Assembly (NCBI RefSeq): GCF_000730665.1
Contig: NZ_BBIV01000016.1
Location: forward strand, 1-64,000
DNA: 64,000 nt
Origin: Pseudomonas plecoglossicida NBRC 103162 = DSM 15088
GTDB lineage: Bacteria > Pseudomonadota > Gammaproteobacteria > Pseudomonadales > Pseudomonadaceae
Direction: 5' to 3'
How positions within the stretch are numbered: the first letter of the stretch is position 1; every line of letters starts with the position of its first letter. The notes below the pieces were generated by a model, which ran no database searches, was not told where the DNA came from, and saw only the letters and a list, made by a program, of their open reading frames with translations. The position numbers and the translations under genes are program-made. Shown here piece after piece: positions 44,907-53,715 of this stretch.

Positions 44907-46988
44907 TTACTTCTTGGCCACCTTGGTGCTGGCGCTCAGGTAGTCGATCAGGATGCGACCGGTCTCCGACAGGTAGGCGTCGTCTTCCGGCTTGGTGTTT
45001 TCATCCTCGGTCGGCAAGGCGTCTTCGTCCTCTTTCTTCAACTCCTTGAGCGGCTCCTCACCCTTGGCCTTGCGGCGGATGTTTTCCAGCGCCAGCTGCT
45101 TGGCCTCGATGTCGTCGTGGCGGGCGCGGCGATCCTGCTCGTTGAGGCTGACGGTCTTTTCGTTCATCAGCTTCTGGGTCAGCGCCAGGCGGTCACGGAT
45201 GTAGGTGAACTCTGCATCCTTGTCGCTGCGCGCCTCATGCTGCGCCTTGAGCTGGGTCAGGAACGGCTTGAACGGGTCGGCCGCAGGCTTGACCACCGGG
45301 CGGATGGTGTCCCATGGCATGGCTTCTGGCAGGGCGCTTTCGCCGATTTCCTTGGTGTCGATGATCGACGGGTAGTCGATGTCCGGCAGCACGCCCTGGT
45401 GCTGGGTGCTCTGGCCGGAAACCCGGTAGAACTTGGCCAGGGTCAGCTTCAGTTCGCCATGGTTGAGCGGCTGGATGGTCTGCACGGTGCCCTTGCCGAA
45501 GGTCTGGCCGCCGATGATCAGGGCGCGGTGGTAGTCCTGCATGGCACCGGCGAAGATCTCCGAAGCCGAGGCCGACAGGCGGTTGACCAGCAACGCCAGT
45601 GGGCCCTTGTAGAAGGCGCCAGGGTTTTCGTCTTCGAGCACGTCGACACGGCCGTCGCTGTTGCGCACCAGCACGGTAGGGCCTTTCTCGATGAACAGGC
45701 TGGTCAGCTCGGTCGCTTCCTGCAGGGAGCCGCCGCCGTTGTTGCGCAGGTCGATGACCACGCCGTCGACTTTTTCCTTCTTCAGCTCGGTGAGCAACTT
45801 CTTCACGTCGCGTGTGGTGCTCTTGTACTCGGGGTCGCCGGCACGGTAGGCCTTGAAGTCCAGGTAGAAGGCCGGGATCTCGATGATGCCCAGCTTGTAG
45901 TCGCGGCCATCCTGCTTGAGCTTGAGCACCGACTTCTTCGCTGCCTGCTCTTCGAGCTTGACCGCTTCGCGAGTGATGGACACGATCTTGCTGGTCTGGT
46001 CGCTTGGCGCATTGCTTGCCGGGATGATCTCCAGGCGCACCACCGAGCCTTTCGGACCACGGATCAGCTTGACCACTTCGTCCAGGCGCCAGCCGACCAC
46101 GTCGACCATTTCCTTGTTGCCCTGGGCGACGCCGATGATCTTGTCGGCCGGTGCCACCTGCTTGGTCTTCGCGGCAGGGCCTGCCGGCACCAGGCGCACG
46201 ATCTTGACCTGGTCGTTGTCGCTCTGCAGCACCGCGCCGATGCCTTCGAGCGACAGGCTCATGTTGATGTCGAAGTTCTCGGCGTTATCCGGCGACAGGT
46301 AGTTGGTGTGCGGGTCGTAGGACTGGGCGAAGGTATTGATGTAGGCCTGGAAGATGTCCTCGGCACGGGTCTGGTCCAGGCGCGCCAGCTGGTTCTTGTA
46401 GCGCTTGGTCAGGGTTTCCTGGATCTGCTTGGGCTCTTTGCCGGCGATCTTCTGGCGCAGCACTTCGTCTTTCACGCGCTTGCGCCACAGGTCGTCGAGT
46501 TCGGCCTGGTTCTTCAACCACGGCGCGTCCTTGCGGTCGATCAGCAAGGTTTCCTTGACGGTGAAGTCCATCTTGTCGACGCCCTTGTTCAGCTCGGCCA
46601 GGGCAAAGTCCAGGCGCTGCTTCACGCGGTCCAGGTAGCGCTTGTAGATGGTGAAGCCGGGGTCGAGGTTGCCGCTCTTGAGGAAGTCGTCGAACTGCGA
46701 CTTCCACTTGTCGAACTCGGCGATGTCGGCCGCGGTGAAGTAGCTGCGCGCAGGGTCGAGCAGCTTGATGTAGCTGTCGTAGATGATCGCCGAGCGGGCG
46801 TCATCGAGCGGTGGCTTACTGTAGTGGTGGCGCTTGAGCAGCTCCACCACGTTGAGGCTGGCGACGATTTCGTCACGGTCCGGCTGCAGGCTGTCCCACT
46901 TGTTGGCGGCCGCCGCATTGCCGCCGAGCGTGAGGCTGCCCAGGCCCATCATCAGGGCCAGGGCGGTGCTTGGGAGGAAATGCTTCAT
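44907..46988 (-). CDS. prc: Tail-specific (C-terminal processing) protease Prc/AlgO
   Basis: Prc is a periplasmic PDZ serine protease that degrades proteins with nonpolar C-termini; in P. aeruginosa the homologue (AlgO) influences alginate control. Starting at ATG 46988 the product has 693 residues with a signal peptide (MKHFLPSTALALMMGLG). A PDZ domain lies around GIGAVLQSDNDQVKIVRLVPAGPA, and the Ser-Lys dyad is in LSASASEIFAGAMQDYHRAL (Ser) and TFGKGTVQ (Lys). ATG 47021 would add 11 residues. A terminator follows. Confidence 0.93.
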   Translation of the reverse strand: MKHFLPSTALALMMGLGSLTLGGNAAAANKWDSLQPDRDEIVASLNVVELLKRHHYSKPPLDDARSAIIYDSYIKLLDPARSYFTAADIAEFDKWKSQFDDFLKSGNLDPGFTIYKRYLDRVKQRLDFALAELNKGVDKMDFTVKETLLIDRKDAPWLKNQAELDDLWRKRVKDEVLRQKIAGKEPKQIQETLTKRYKNQLARLDQTRAEDIFQAYINTFAQSYDPHTNYLSPDNAENFDINMSLSLEGIGAVLQSDNDQVKIVRLVPAGPAAKTKQVAPADKIIGVAQGNKEMVDVVGWRLDEVVKLIRGPKGSVVRLEIIPASNAPSDQTSKIVSITREAVKLEEQAAKKSVLKLKQDGRDYKLGIIEIPAFYLDFKAYRAGDPEYKSTTRDVKKLLTELKKEKVDGVVIDLRNNGGGSLQEATELTSLFIEKGPTVLVRNSDGRVDVLEDENPGAFYKGPLALLVNRLSASASEIFAGAMQDYHRALIIGGQTFGKGTVQTIQPLNHGELKLTLAKFYRVSGQSTQHQGVLPDIDYPSIIDTKEIGESALPEAMPWDTIRPVVKPAADPFKPFLTQLKAQHEARSDKDAEFTYIRDRLALTQKLMNEKTVSLNEQDRRARHDDIEAKQLALENIRRKAKGEEPLKELKKEDEDALPTEDENTKPEDDAYLSETGRILIDYLSASTKVAKK

Positions 46989-47128
46989 GCTGATTCGACG
47001 TGGAGGCAATTGATCACGCATAGTAGGCCGTCTTTTCCGTTGCCGGTTCCATGGAGCCGGACAAATACTGCAAAAAGCCTGGGGCAAGCGCTCCCCAGGC
47101 TCAGTCATGATTCAACTATGGAGGCACT

Positions 47129-48091
47129 GTGAGAGCATTGCAAGGCGAAGACGGACAAGTAGCCTGGGTCGAGGCAGAACGCCCGGTTTGTGACGCTGGC
47201 CAGGTACGCATTCGGGTGGCCGCCGCGGGCCTGAACCGCGCCGACCTGCTGCAAATGAAGGGCCTCTATCCGCCACCGCCAGGCGCCAGCCCGTACATGG
47301 GCCTGGAGTGCGCCGGCATTATCGAGGAAGTGGGGGCGGGCGCCGACTGGCGCGTGGGCGACCGGGTGTGCGCACTGCTGGCCAGCGGCGCGATGGCCGA
47401 GGAAGTGGTGGTGGACGCCCGCCATGTGCTGCCGGTACCCGAGGGCCTGAGCCTGCAGGAAGCGGCGGCGCTGCCCGAGGTGTATGCCACGGCCTGGTTG
47501 AACATCTTCCAGCTGGGTGCGGTGAAGGCGGGCGAGAAGGTGCTGGTGCACGCGGGTGCCAGTGGCGTGGGTTCGGCCGCGATCCAGCTGTGCAAGGCGT
47601 TTGGCAACCCGGTGTATGTCAGCGTCGGCTCGCAGGATCGACTGGCCTACTGCCAGGCCCTGGGTGCAGCCGGTGGCGTGGTGCGTAACGAGAACCTCGA
47701 GGCGCTCGAAGGTCTCGGGCCGTTCGATGTGATTCTCGACCCGGTGGGTGCCAGCTATGGCCAGCTGAACCTCAAGCTGCTGGCCCGAGATGGGCGCTGG
47801 GTCATCATCGGCCTGATGGGCGGGCGCAAGTTCGAACTGGACCTGGCGCAGGTGCTGGGCAAGCGCCTGGAAATCACCGGCTCCACGTTGCGCAACCGTG
47901 ACGATGGGTTCAAGGCCGAGTTGCTGCGCGAGCTGCAGCAGCAGGTGTGGCCGCTGTTCGCCGAAGGGCGCCTGTCGCCGCAGCTGGTGGATACCTATCC
48001 GATAGAGTTCGCCCAGGCGGCATATGCCGAGCTTGAGAGCAATCAGGTGTCGGGCAAGCTGGTGATGGTCATCGACCCGACCCTGGCTTGA
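47129..48091 (+). CDS. NAD(P)H-dependent quinone oxidoreductase (zinc-less MDR family)
   Basis: This 320-residue enzyme of the QorA/PIG3-like branch has a GroES-like N-terminal domain (NRADLLQMKGLYPPPPG) and a Rossmann domain with LVHAGASGVGSAAIQLCK. No zinc-binding cysteine set is present. The start is GTG 47129 preceded by GGAGG. It reduces quinones or related carbonyls with NADPH. It is monocistronic and divergent from prc. Confidence 0.88.
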   Translation: MRALQGEDGQVAWVEAERPVCDAGQVRIRVAAAGLNRADLLQMKGLYPPPPGASPYMGLECAGIIEEVGAGADWRVGDRVCALLASGAMAEEVVVDARHVLPVPEGLSLQEAAALPEVYATAWLNIFQLGAVKAGEKVLVHAGASGVGSAAIQLCKAFGNPVYVSVGSQDRLAYCQALGAAGGVVRNENLEALEGLGPFDVILDPVGASYGQLNLKLLARDGRWVIIGLMGGRKFELDLAQVLGKRLEITGSTLRNRDDGFKAELLRELQQQVWPLFAEGRLSPQLVDTYPIEFAQAAYAELESNQVSGKLVMVIDPTLA

Positions 48092-48123
48092 GATTGCCGG
48101 GGCTGCTTTGCAGCCCATGGCCC

Positions 48124-48777
48124 TCAAGCCCAGCTCAAGATCGGCCACCCATTGATCTCGGCATGCTCGCGCAGCACCGCATCCGGGTTCACCACATGCG
48201 GAAAATCCACCTTCAGCAACAGCGGCAGGTCATTGCGCGAATCGGAATAGAAACTCGCCCCCTCAAGGTTCTCCTGCTCCTGGTCCAGCCACTCCAGCAA
48301 GCGGGTGATCTTGCCTTCACGGTAGGTCAGCACCCCGTGGGTCTTGCCGGTATACACCCCGTTCACCGCCTCCAGCTCGATCGCCAGGTACTCATCCACC
48401 CCCAGGCGCGCCGCTATCGGCCCGACCAGGTGCGTGCCCGAAGCGGAAATGATCAGGATGCGGTCGCCCCGCTTGCGGTGCTCGGCGATACAGCGGCAGG
48501 CGTCGCCGTAGATGATCGGTTCGATCACCTCCTCGACCCACGGCTCGACCAGGTGTTCCACCTCTTCCAGCGTGCGCCCGGCAATCGGTTCGAGGCTGAA
48601 GGCCATGTAGTCTTCCATCTGCAGGTGGCCCTTGCCGTAGGCCTCCATCAGCGCATGGTCACGGCGCAAGAACTCCTTGCCATCTACCCAGCCCAGGCGG
48701 GCCATCTGTTCGCTCCACAACGACGCGCAGTCGCCATGGATCAAGGTTTCGTCGAGATCGAAAATTGCCAGTGCCAT
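48124..48777 (-). CDS. HAD-superfamily phosphatase (SerB-like, HAD-IB)
   Basis: This 217-residue enzyme carries the nucleophile/acid pair D7 and D9 in IFDLDETL, motif II in ILIISASGTHLVG, and the Mg site in FYSDSRNDLPLL. The sequence ILIISASG plus the cap region suits phosphoserine-phosphatase-like enzymes. It is the last gene of the minus-strand ABC operon, 13 bases after the ATPase gene, so its substrate is probably the phosphate ester released by the upstream phosphodiesterase-like enzyme. AAGGAG precedes ATG 48777. Confidence 0.85.
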   Translation of the reverse strand: MALAIFDLDETLIHGDCASLWSEQMARLGWVDGKEFLRRDHALMEAYGKGHLQMEDYMAFSLEPIAGRTLEEVEHLVEPWVEEVIEPIIYGDACRCIAEHRKRGDRILIISASGTHLVGPIAARLGVDEYLAIELEAVNGVYTGKTHGVLTYREGKITRLLEWLDQEQENLEGASFYSDSRNDLPLLLKVDFPHVVNPDAVLREHAEINGWPILSWA

Positions 48778-48790
48778 GTATTGAATCTCC

Positions 48791-49780
48791 TTAGGCCACT
48801 TCCCGTAGCGCCGTGGGGTCGATCGACAAGGATACCCGCTGGCCGTCGGCGTGCAGGTCGGCCGGCGAGCGATTGAGCACATCGACCACCAGCTCCACCT
48901 CGCGCACCCGTACGCGGTAACGGATCACGTTGCCGAGCAGGCTGTGACTGTGCACCTGGGCGTCCAGTTCACCGTTCAGGCCCAGGGTGATCGACTCCGG
49001 GCGGATCGCCAGGCGGCTGGCCACCGGGCGCTGCAGGAGTCGGCTGGCACTGTCGGCGTCGAGCAGGTTGTAGTTGCCGATGAAGCCCGCGGCGAACAGG
49101 TCGACGGGGGCGGTATACAGGGTTTCGGCATCGCCGCTCTGGACGATGCGCCCCTGGTTCATCAGGAAGATGCGGTCCGACATCGTCAGCGCCTCTTCCT
49201 GGTCGTGAGTGACGAATATGGTGGTCAGCCCCAGCTCGCGCTGGATCGCGCGGATCTGTTCGCGCAGGTGCTTGCGGATCCTTGCATCCAGCGCCGAAAG
49301 CGGCTCGTCGAGCAGCAGCAGGCGCGGCCTTGTGACCAGCGAGCGGGCCAGGGCCACGCGCTGGCACTGGCCGCCCGACAGCTGGTGCGGATAGCGCCCG
49401 GCGAAACTGCCCAGCTCGACCAGCTCCAGCACCTCGCGCACGCGCGCCCGGCTCTCGTCGGCCTTGACCTTCTGCATGCGCAGGCCGAAGGCGACGTTCT
49501 GCTCCACGGTCATGTTGGGGAACAGCGCATAGCTCTGGAACACCATGCCGATGCCACGCTTCTGCGGGCTCAGCGGCACGATGTCCTGGCCATCGAGGAG
49601 GATCTGTCCGCCGTCCACCGAGGTCAGCCCGGCGATGCAGCGCAGCAGCGTGGACTTGCCGCAGCCGGAAGGGCCGAGCAGGGTGACGAACTCGCCGCGT
49701 TCGATCTGGCAGTCGATGTTCTCGAACACCGGGGTGCTGGCATAGCTTTTGTGCAGTTTCTGTACGCTGACGAAGCTCAT
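48791..49780 (-). CDS. ABC transporter ATP-binding protein
   Basis: This 329-residue ATPase of the polyamine/phosphonate/iron import type has Walker A GPSGCGKST (residues 36-44), signature LSGGQCQRVALARSL, Walker B LLLLDEPLSALD, and a TOBE-like C-terminal domain (LAIRPESITLG). It starts one base after the second permease stop. It energises the importer whose binding protein and two permeases lie upstream. Confidence 0.9.
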   Translation of the reverse strand: MSFVSVQKLHKSYASTPVFENIDCQIERGEFVTLLGPSGCGKSTLLRCIAGLTSVDGGQILLDGQDIVPLSPQKRGIGMVFQSYALFPNMTVEQNVAFGLRMQKVKADESRARVREVLELVELGSFAGRYPHQLSGGQCQRVALARSLVTRPRLLLLDEPLSALDARIRKHLREQIRAIQRELGLTTIFVTHDQEEALTMSDRIFLMNQGRIVQSGDAETLYTAPVDLFAAGFIGNYNLLDADSASRLLQRPVASRLAIRPESITLGLNGELDAQVHSHSLLGNVIRYRVRVREVELVVDVLNRSPADLHADGQRVSLSIDPTALREVA

Positions 49781-49781
49781 G

Positions 49782-50576
49782 TCAGGTCTTGTCCTTGTTC
49801 AAACGGTTGGCGATCCACGTCATGACCAGCACGAAGGCGAAGTACGAGATCACCAGCGCGCTGTTGAAATGGCCGCTGCTGTTGCGCATGTTGTTCAGGT
49901 ACACCTGCAGGGTCTCGTAGCGGGTACCCACCAGCAGGTTGGCGAACACGAACTCGCCGAACAGGAAGGAGAACGACAACAGCAGGGCGATCATCAGGCC
50001 CTTGCGCAGGTTCGGCAGCACCACCAGCAACGCTGCCTGCCAGGTACTGGCGCCGAGCAGCTGGGCGGCGTCCATCAGATCGCGCAGGTTGATCGCCTGC
50101 AGGTTGTTGGTGATCGCTCGGTACATGAACGGCAGGGCGATGGTGAAGTAGCAGCCGATCAGGATCCACGGCGTGCCGACCATGGCCATCGGCCCGCTGC
50201 CATACAGCTGCAGCAAGCCGACCGACGACACCACCGGCGGCACCGCGAACGGCAGCAGGATGAGGATGTTCATCAGTGCGTCGAGCTTGGGGAAGTGGTA
50301 GTGCACCACGAACAACAGCGGCAGGATCAGCACCACCGACAGCACCAGGGCGCCGACGCACACCAGCAGCGACTGGCCGAAGGCGGCGAGAAAGCGCGGC
50401 TCGCTCCACAGCGCCAGGTACCATTTCAGGGTCAGCCCGCTGGGCAGCAGGGTGGCCGACCAGCTGGTGGCCAGCGAGTAGAGCAGGGTGCCGGCCAGCG
50501 GCAGCAGCAGGATCAGGAACAGCAGGTAGACCACCACGCGGTGGTAGAGCCCGGCAGCAGTCTTTTCAGCGCGCAT
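49782..50576 (-). CDS. ABC transporter permease (second)
   Basis: This 264-residue inner-membrane protein has about six helices and the coupling-loop motif DAAQLLGASTWQAALLVVLPNL typical of binding-protein-dependent permeases. It overlaps the first permease gene by 11 bases and ends one base before the ATPase. It forms the heterodimeric channel with the first permease. Confidence 0.88.
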   Translation of the reverse strand: MRAEKTAAGLYHRVVVYLLFLILLLPLAGTLLYSLATSWSATLLPSGLTLKWYLALWSEPRFLAAFGQSLLVCVGALVLSVVLILPLLFVVHYHFPKLDALMNILILLPFAVPPVVSSVGLLQLYGSGPMAMVGTPWILIGCYFTIALPFMYRAITNNLQAINLRDLMDAAQLLGASTWQAALLVVLPNLRKGLMIALLLSFSFLFGEFVFANLLVGTRYETLQVYLNNMRNSSGHFNSALVISYFAFVLVMTWIANRLNKDKT

Positions 50577-51417
50577 GGTAGCTCCTCTTGAGCAGCCATT
50601 GATGGACCACCGTGACCAGCGTCATCAACCCCACCAGTACCATGGCCAGCGCGCTGGCCAGGTTCGGGTCGAGGCTGATGTCGCCGGCCACCAGGCTGGC
50701 GATGCGGATGGGCAGCACGTTGAAATTGCCGGTGGTCAACGCATACACCGTGGCATAGGCACCCAGTGCATTGGCCAGCAGGATGACGAAGGTGCCGAGC
50801 AGTGCCGGGGTCAGTACCGGCAGGCCGATATGCCGCCAGTACTGCCAGTGGCTGGCGCCGAGCAGCGCGGCGGATTCGCGCCAGTCTTCGCGCAGAGCGT
50901 CGAAGGCTGGGTAGAGCAGCAGCACGCCGAGCGGGATCTGGAAATAGGTGTACACCAGGATCAGCCCGCTCTTGGAATAGATGCTGAAGTCTTCCAGCAG
51001 GCCTGCCTGCTTGAGCAACAGGGTCAGCGCGCCGTTGAAGCCGAGCAGGATGATGAAGGCGAAGGCCAGCGGTACGCCGGCGAAGTTGCTGGTCATGTTG
51101 GCGAAGGCGCTGACGAAGTCGCGCAGTCGTGAATCCACCTGGCGCAGCGAGTAGGCACCGAGGGTGGCGATGACGATGCCGAACAGGCTTGACCAGAAGC
51201 TGATCTCCAGGCTGCGCTGCAGCGCCTGCAGGTAGAACTTGGAGGCGAACACCTTGCTGAAGTTGTCCAGCCCCCAGCCGGCCTCCGACTGCACGCTGTT
51301 GATCGCCACCCAGGCCAGCGGGGCGATCTGGAAGATGACGAAGAACACGGCGAACGGCAGCAGACAGAGCAGGGCGAGGAAGCGGGCGCGGCTGCTGCTG
51401 CTCTTGATCACCGTCAC
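50566..51417 (-). CDS. ABC transporter permease (first)
   Basis: This 283-residue permease has the coupling motif ESAALLGASHWQYWRHIGLPVL. The start is taken as GTG 51417, inside a GTGA overlap with the phosphodiesterase stop and eight bases after GGAG; GTG 51411 would shorten it by two residues. A much longer in-frame extension is rejected because it is the shadow of the enzyme gene. It pairs with the second permease. Confidence 0.85.
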   Translation of the reverse strand: MTVIKSSSSRARFLALLCLLPFAVFFVIFQIAPLAWVAINSVQSEAGWGLDNFSKVFASKFYLQALQRSLEISFWSSLFGIVIATLGAYSLRQVDSRLRDFVSAFANMTSNFAGVPLAFAFIILLGFNGALTLLLKQAGLLEDFSIYSKSGLILVYTYFQIPLGVLLLYPAFDALREDWRESAALLGASHWQYWRHIGLPVLTPALLGTFVILLANALGAYATVYALTTGNFNVLPIRIASLVAGDISLDPNLASALAMVLVGLMTLVTVVHQWLLKRSYHAR

Positions 51418-52220
51418 TTGAGCAGCTCCCGGCACACGGTCTTGTCGTGGGGCGCGCCGAGCAGTTCGCAGATGGTCCCGCACAACTCGGTCTGCAGCGG
51501 CTTGGCCGCAGGGTCGAGGCTGAAGGCATCGCCGAACACGAACAGCGGCACTTCGCGCTCCTCGGCCAGCAGGCCGTTGTGCGAGCGGTCGTTGTTCATG
51601 CCATGGTCGGCGGTGACCAGTACCTGGTAGCCCTCTTCCAGCCAGCGCGGCAGGTAGTCGGCCAGGAGAATGTCTGCGGAGCGCGCGGCGTTGCGGTACT
51701 GACTGCTGTCCAGGCCGTGACGGTGGCCAGCGTCGTCGATGTTCATCGGGTGCACCAGCAGGAAGTTCGGTGCGTGGCGGCGGCGCAGGTACTCGGCGTC
51801 GGCCAGCAGGTGCGAATCGGGATAGTGGTCGGCCCAGTAGAACGAGCCATGCTGGATCGGCAGCTTGGGCGCATGGGTATGGCGATCGCGCAGCGGGTCG
51901 AAGGGCGAGCGGTTGTACAGTTCGCTCATCCAGTGATAGGCCGCCGCCGCCGTGCCCAGGCCCGCCTCGCGGGCGTAGTGGAACACGCTGCGCTGGTTGG
52001 ACAGGCGGTTGACGTTGTTGTGCACGATGCCGCTGTCGATGGGTGGAACGCCGGTGAGGATGCACTCGTACAGCGGGCGCGACAGCGAAGGGAGCTCGCA
52101 TTCGACGCGGTACAGCGCGGCGCGGTCGGCTTCGACGTAGGCATGCAGGTGGCCCATGGCGTGGTGGGCTACCTGATGGTTGAGGCCGTCGAGCAGGACC
52201 AGGATGACGTTGTGTTGCAT
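51414..52220 (-). CDS. Alkaline-phosphatase-superfamily phosphodiesterase-like enzyme
   Basis: This 268-residue enzyme of the nucleotide pyrophosphatase/phosphodiesterase-like branch has metal-binding residues in LVLLDGLN (Asp), the nucleophile region SLSRPLYECILTGVPP (the alcohol nucleophile is probably a Ser or Thr there), LVHPMNIDDAGHRHG (Asp, His) and ADHGMNND.SHN (Asp, His). There is no signal peptide, so it acts in the cytoplasm after import. Its place inside an ABC import operon suggests it cleaves the imported compound, such as a phosphodiester or phosphonate. GGAG precedes ATG 52220. Confidence 0.82.
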   Translation of the reverse strand: MQHNVILVLLDGLNHQVAHHAMGHLHAYVEADRAALYRVECELPSLSRPLYECILTGVPPIDSGIVHNNVNRLSNQRSVFHYAREAGLGTAAAAYHWMSELYNRSPFDPLRDRHTHAPKLPIQHGSFYWADHYPDSHLLADAEYLRRRHAPNFLLVHPMNIDDAGHRHGLDSSQYRNAARSADILLADYLPRWLEEGYQVLVTADHGMNNDRSHNGLLAEEREVPLFVFGDAFSLDPAAKPLQTELCGTICELLGAPHDKTVCRELLK

Positions 52221-52238
52221 GGTGGCTCCAATGAGGAG

Positions 52239-52318
52239 AGCGACAAGCTGCAAGCCACAAGCTGCAAGTAGAGGCGGTTCGGCTTCTTCTTGCAGCTTGG
52301 CGCTTACAGCTTGCGGCT
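52239..52318. repeat. Inverted CAAGCTGCAAG repeat hairpin inside the ABC operon
   Basis: Left arm 52239-52268 and right arm 52289-52318 pair at 25 of 30 positions. They are made of repeated AAGCTGCAAG-like units. The hairpin lies between the stop of the binding-protein gene and the start of the phosphodiesterase gene, so it may stabilise or attenuate the transcript. A related element occurs at 58321-58430. Confidence 0.75.
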
Positions 52319-52321
52319 GCT

Positions 52322-53386
52322 TTATTCCATCTCGATGATCACTTGTTCCTGCCACATCTGCGGAAGCTTCTTGGAGGTCGCTTCCCACGCCTCGGCATTC
52401 TTGATCGGCTGCGCGGCCTTGTACTGCTCGTTGGGCAGCAGCTTGGCCTGCACATCCTCCGGCAGCTTCAGGTGCTCGGCGCGAATCGGCCGGGCGTGTC
52501 CCTTGGCCAGGTTGATCTGCCCGGCATCGCTGAAGATGTATTCACGCGCAAGCTTGGCCGCATTCGGATGCTTGGCGTACTTGTTGATGATGGTGGTATA
52601 GCCGGAAATCACCGAGCCGTCGGAGGGGATCAGCACCTCGAAGCGCTTGGGGTCGATCTGTTGACGGTAGCTCAGGCCGTTGAAGTCCCACACCACGCCG
52701 ACTTCCACTTCGCCCTTCTCCAGGGTCTGGATGGTCGGGTTGGCCAGCGACAGGCGTTTCTGCTGGGCCAGTTTGGTGAACAGCTGCAGGCCGGGGTCGA
52801 TATTCTTTTCGTCGCCCTTGTAGGCGATGGCGGCGGCCAGCACACCATTGGCGGCCTGGGCGGCTGTGCTGACGTCACCGATGGCGACCTTGTACTTGCC
52901 CTTCTCCAGGTCGTGCCAGCTGGTAGGGCGGTCACTTTCCTTCACCAGGTCCTTGTTGATGATGAAGGCGATGGTGCCGGTATAGGCCAGCGCCCAGTGG
53001 CCGTCCTTGTCCTTGGCCCACGCGGGCACCTGGTCCCAGGTACTTGGCATGTACGGCTGGCTCACACCTTTGGTCACCGCGATCGGGCCGAACGCCGCAC
53101 CGACGTCGCCGATATCGGCACTGGCGTTGTCTTTCTCCGCATCGAACTTGGCGATTTCCTGGGCCGAACTCATGTCGGTGTCGCTGTGCTTGAGGCCATA
53201 TTTGTTGGCCAGGTCGTCCCAGGTGTCTTTCCAGTTGGCCCAGGCATCGGGCATGCCCACGCTGTTGACGGCGCCTTCTTTACGGGCGGCGTCTTCCAGG
53301 GCCTTGAGGTCGGGGCCGGCGGCCATGGCCGAGGTACACAGGGCGATAGCCGAACCGAGCAGTGACGCCATGAAGAACTTTTTCAT
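52322..53386 (-). CDS. ABC transporter extracellular substrate-binding protein
   Basis: This 354-residue periplasmic protein has a signal peptide (MKKFFMASLLGSAIALCTSAMAA). It belongs to the iron/2-aminoethylphosphonate-type family 1 binding proteins, with a periplasmic EGAVNSVGMPDAWANWKD ligand-lobe start, an aromatic-rich binding region (WALAYTGTIAFIINKD) and SDGSVISGYTTIINK. AAGGAGC precedes ATG 53386. It is the first gene of the operon and is separated from the rest by a hairpin, which would raise its level relative to the permeases. Confidence 0.88.
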   Translation of the reverse strand: MKKFFMASLLGSAIALCTSAMAAGPDLKALEDAARKEGAVNSVGMPDAWANWKDTWDDLANKYGLKHSDTDMSSAQEIAKFDAEKDNASADIGDVGAAFGPIAVTKGVSQPYMPSTWDQVPAWAKDKDGHWALAYTGTIAFIINKDLVKESDRPTSWHDLEKGKYKVAIGDVSTAAQAANGVLAAAIAYKGDEKNIDPGLQLFTKLAQQKRLSLANPTIQTLEKGEVEVGVVWDFNGLSYRQQIDPKRFEVLIPSDGSVISGYTTIINKYAKHPNAAKLAREYIFSDAGQINLAKGHARPIRAEHLKLPEDVQAKLLPNEQYKAAQPIKNAEAWEATSKKLPQMWQEQVIIEME

Positions 53387-53453
53387 CCGAAGCTCCTTGG
53401 GTGGGTGCCTTTAGCGATCGTTGCGAATCATGAAAGCGTTGCTTGGGAACCGT

Positions 53454-53465
53454 TGGTCTAGGTCA
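53454..53465. promoter_or_regulatory. Putative GntR site before binding-protein gene
   Basis: TGGTCTAGGTCA matches the TGGTCTAGACCA consensus known for several HutC-type GntR regulators (for example NagR/DasR) at 10 of 12 positions. It lies about 68 bases before the binding-protein start codon. Confidence 0.5.
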
Positions 53466-53687
53466 GCAAACCTTGCGCCAAGGTAGGCCGCTTGCGTGAC
53501 AGTTTGATGTAGGAGAAGGCCGCAAGCGCTGGCTGCAGTTGCCTGAAAGTACAGCGTAGACCAGTTCGTACCCTTGATTCCGCGGGCTTTGTGCGCCTCT
53601 GGCGGTGACTGTGCCCAGAGCTCTGTCACAGGATGTTCATCAGCCCTGCCTAGGCTTGCACTATCCTCCAGAGGCCCTGTCGTGGGG

Positions 53688-53701
53688 CTGGACTAGTCCA
53701 G
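53688..53701. promoter_or_regulatory. Putative GntR operator before its own gene
   Basis: CTGGACTAGTCCAG is a perfect 14-bp palindrome 14 bases before ATG 53716. It keeps the TGG..TAG..CCA skeleton of HutC-type sites and would allow autoregulation. Confidence 0.6.
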
Positions 53702-53715
53702 ATAGGTAACCCTTG

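Noticed and set aside
44685..47132. An 815-codon plus-strand open frame
   Set aside because: It is antisense to prc, which has clear protease motifs and a terminator on the minus strand.
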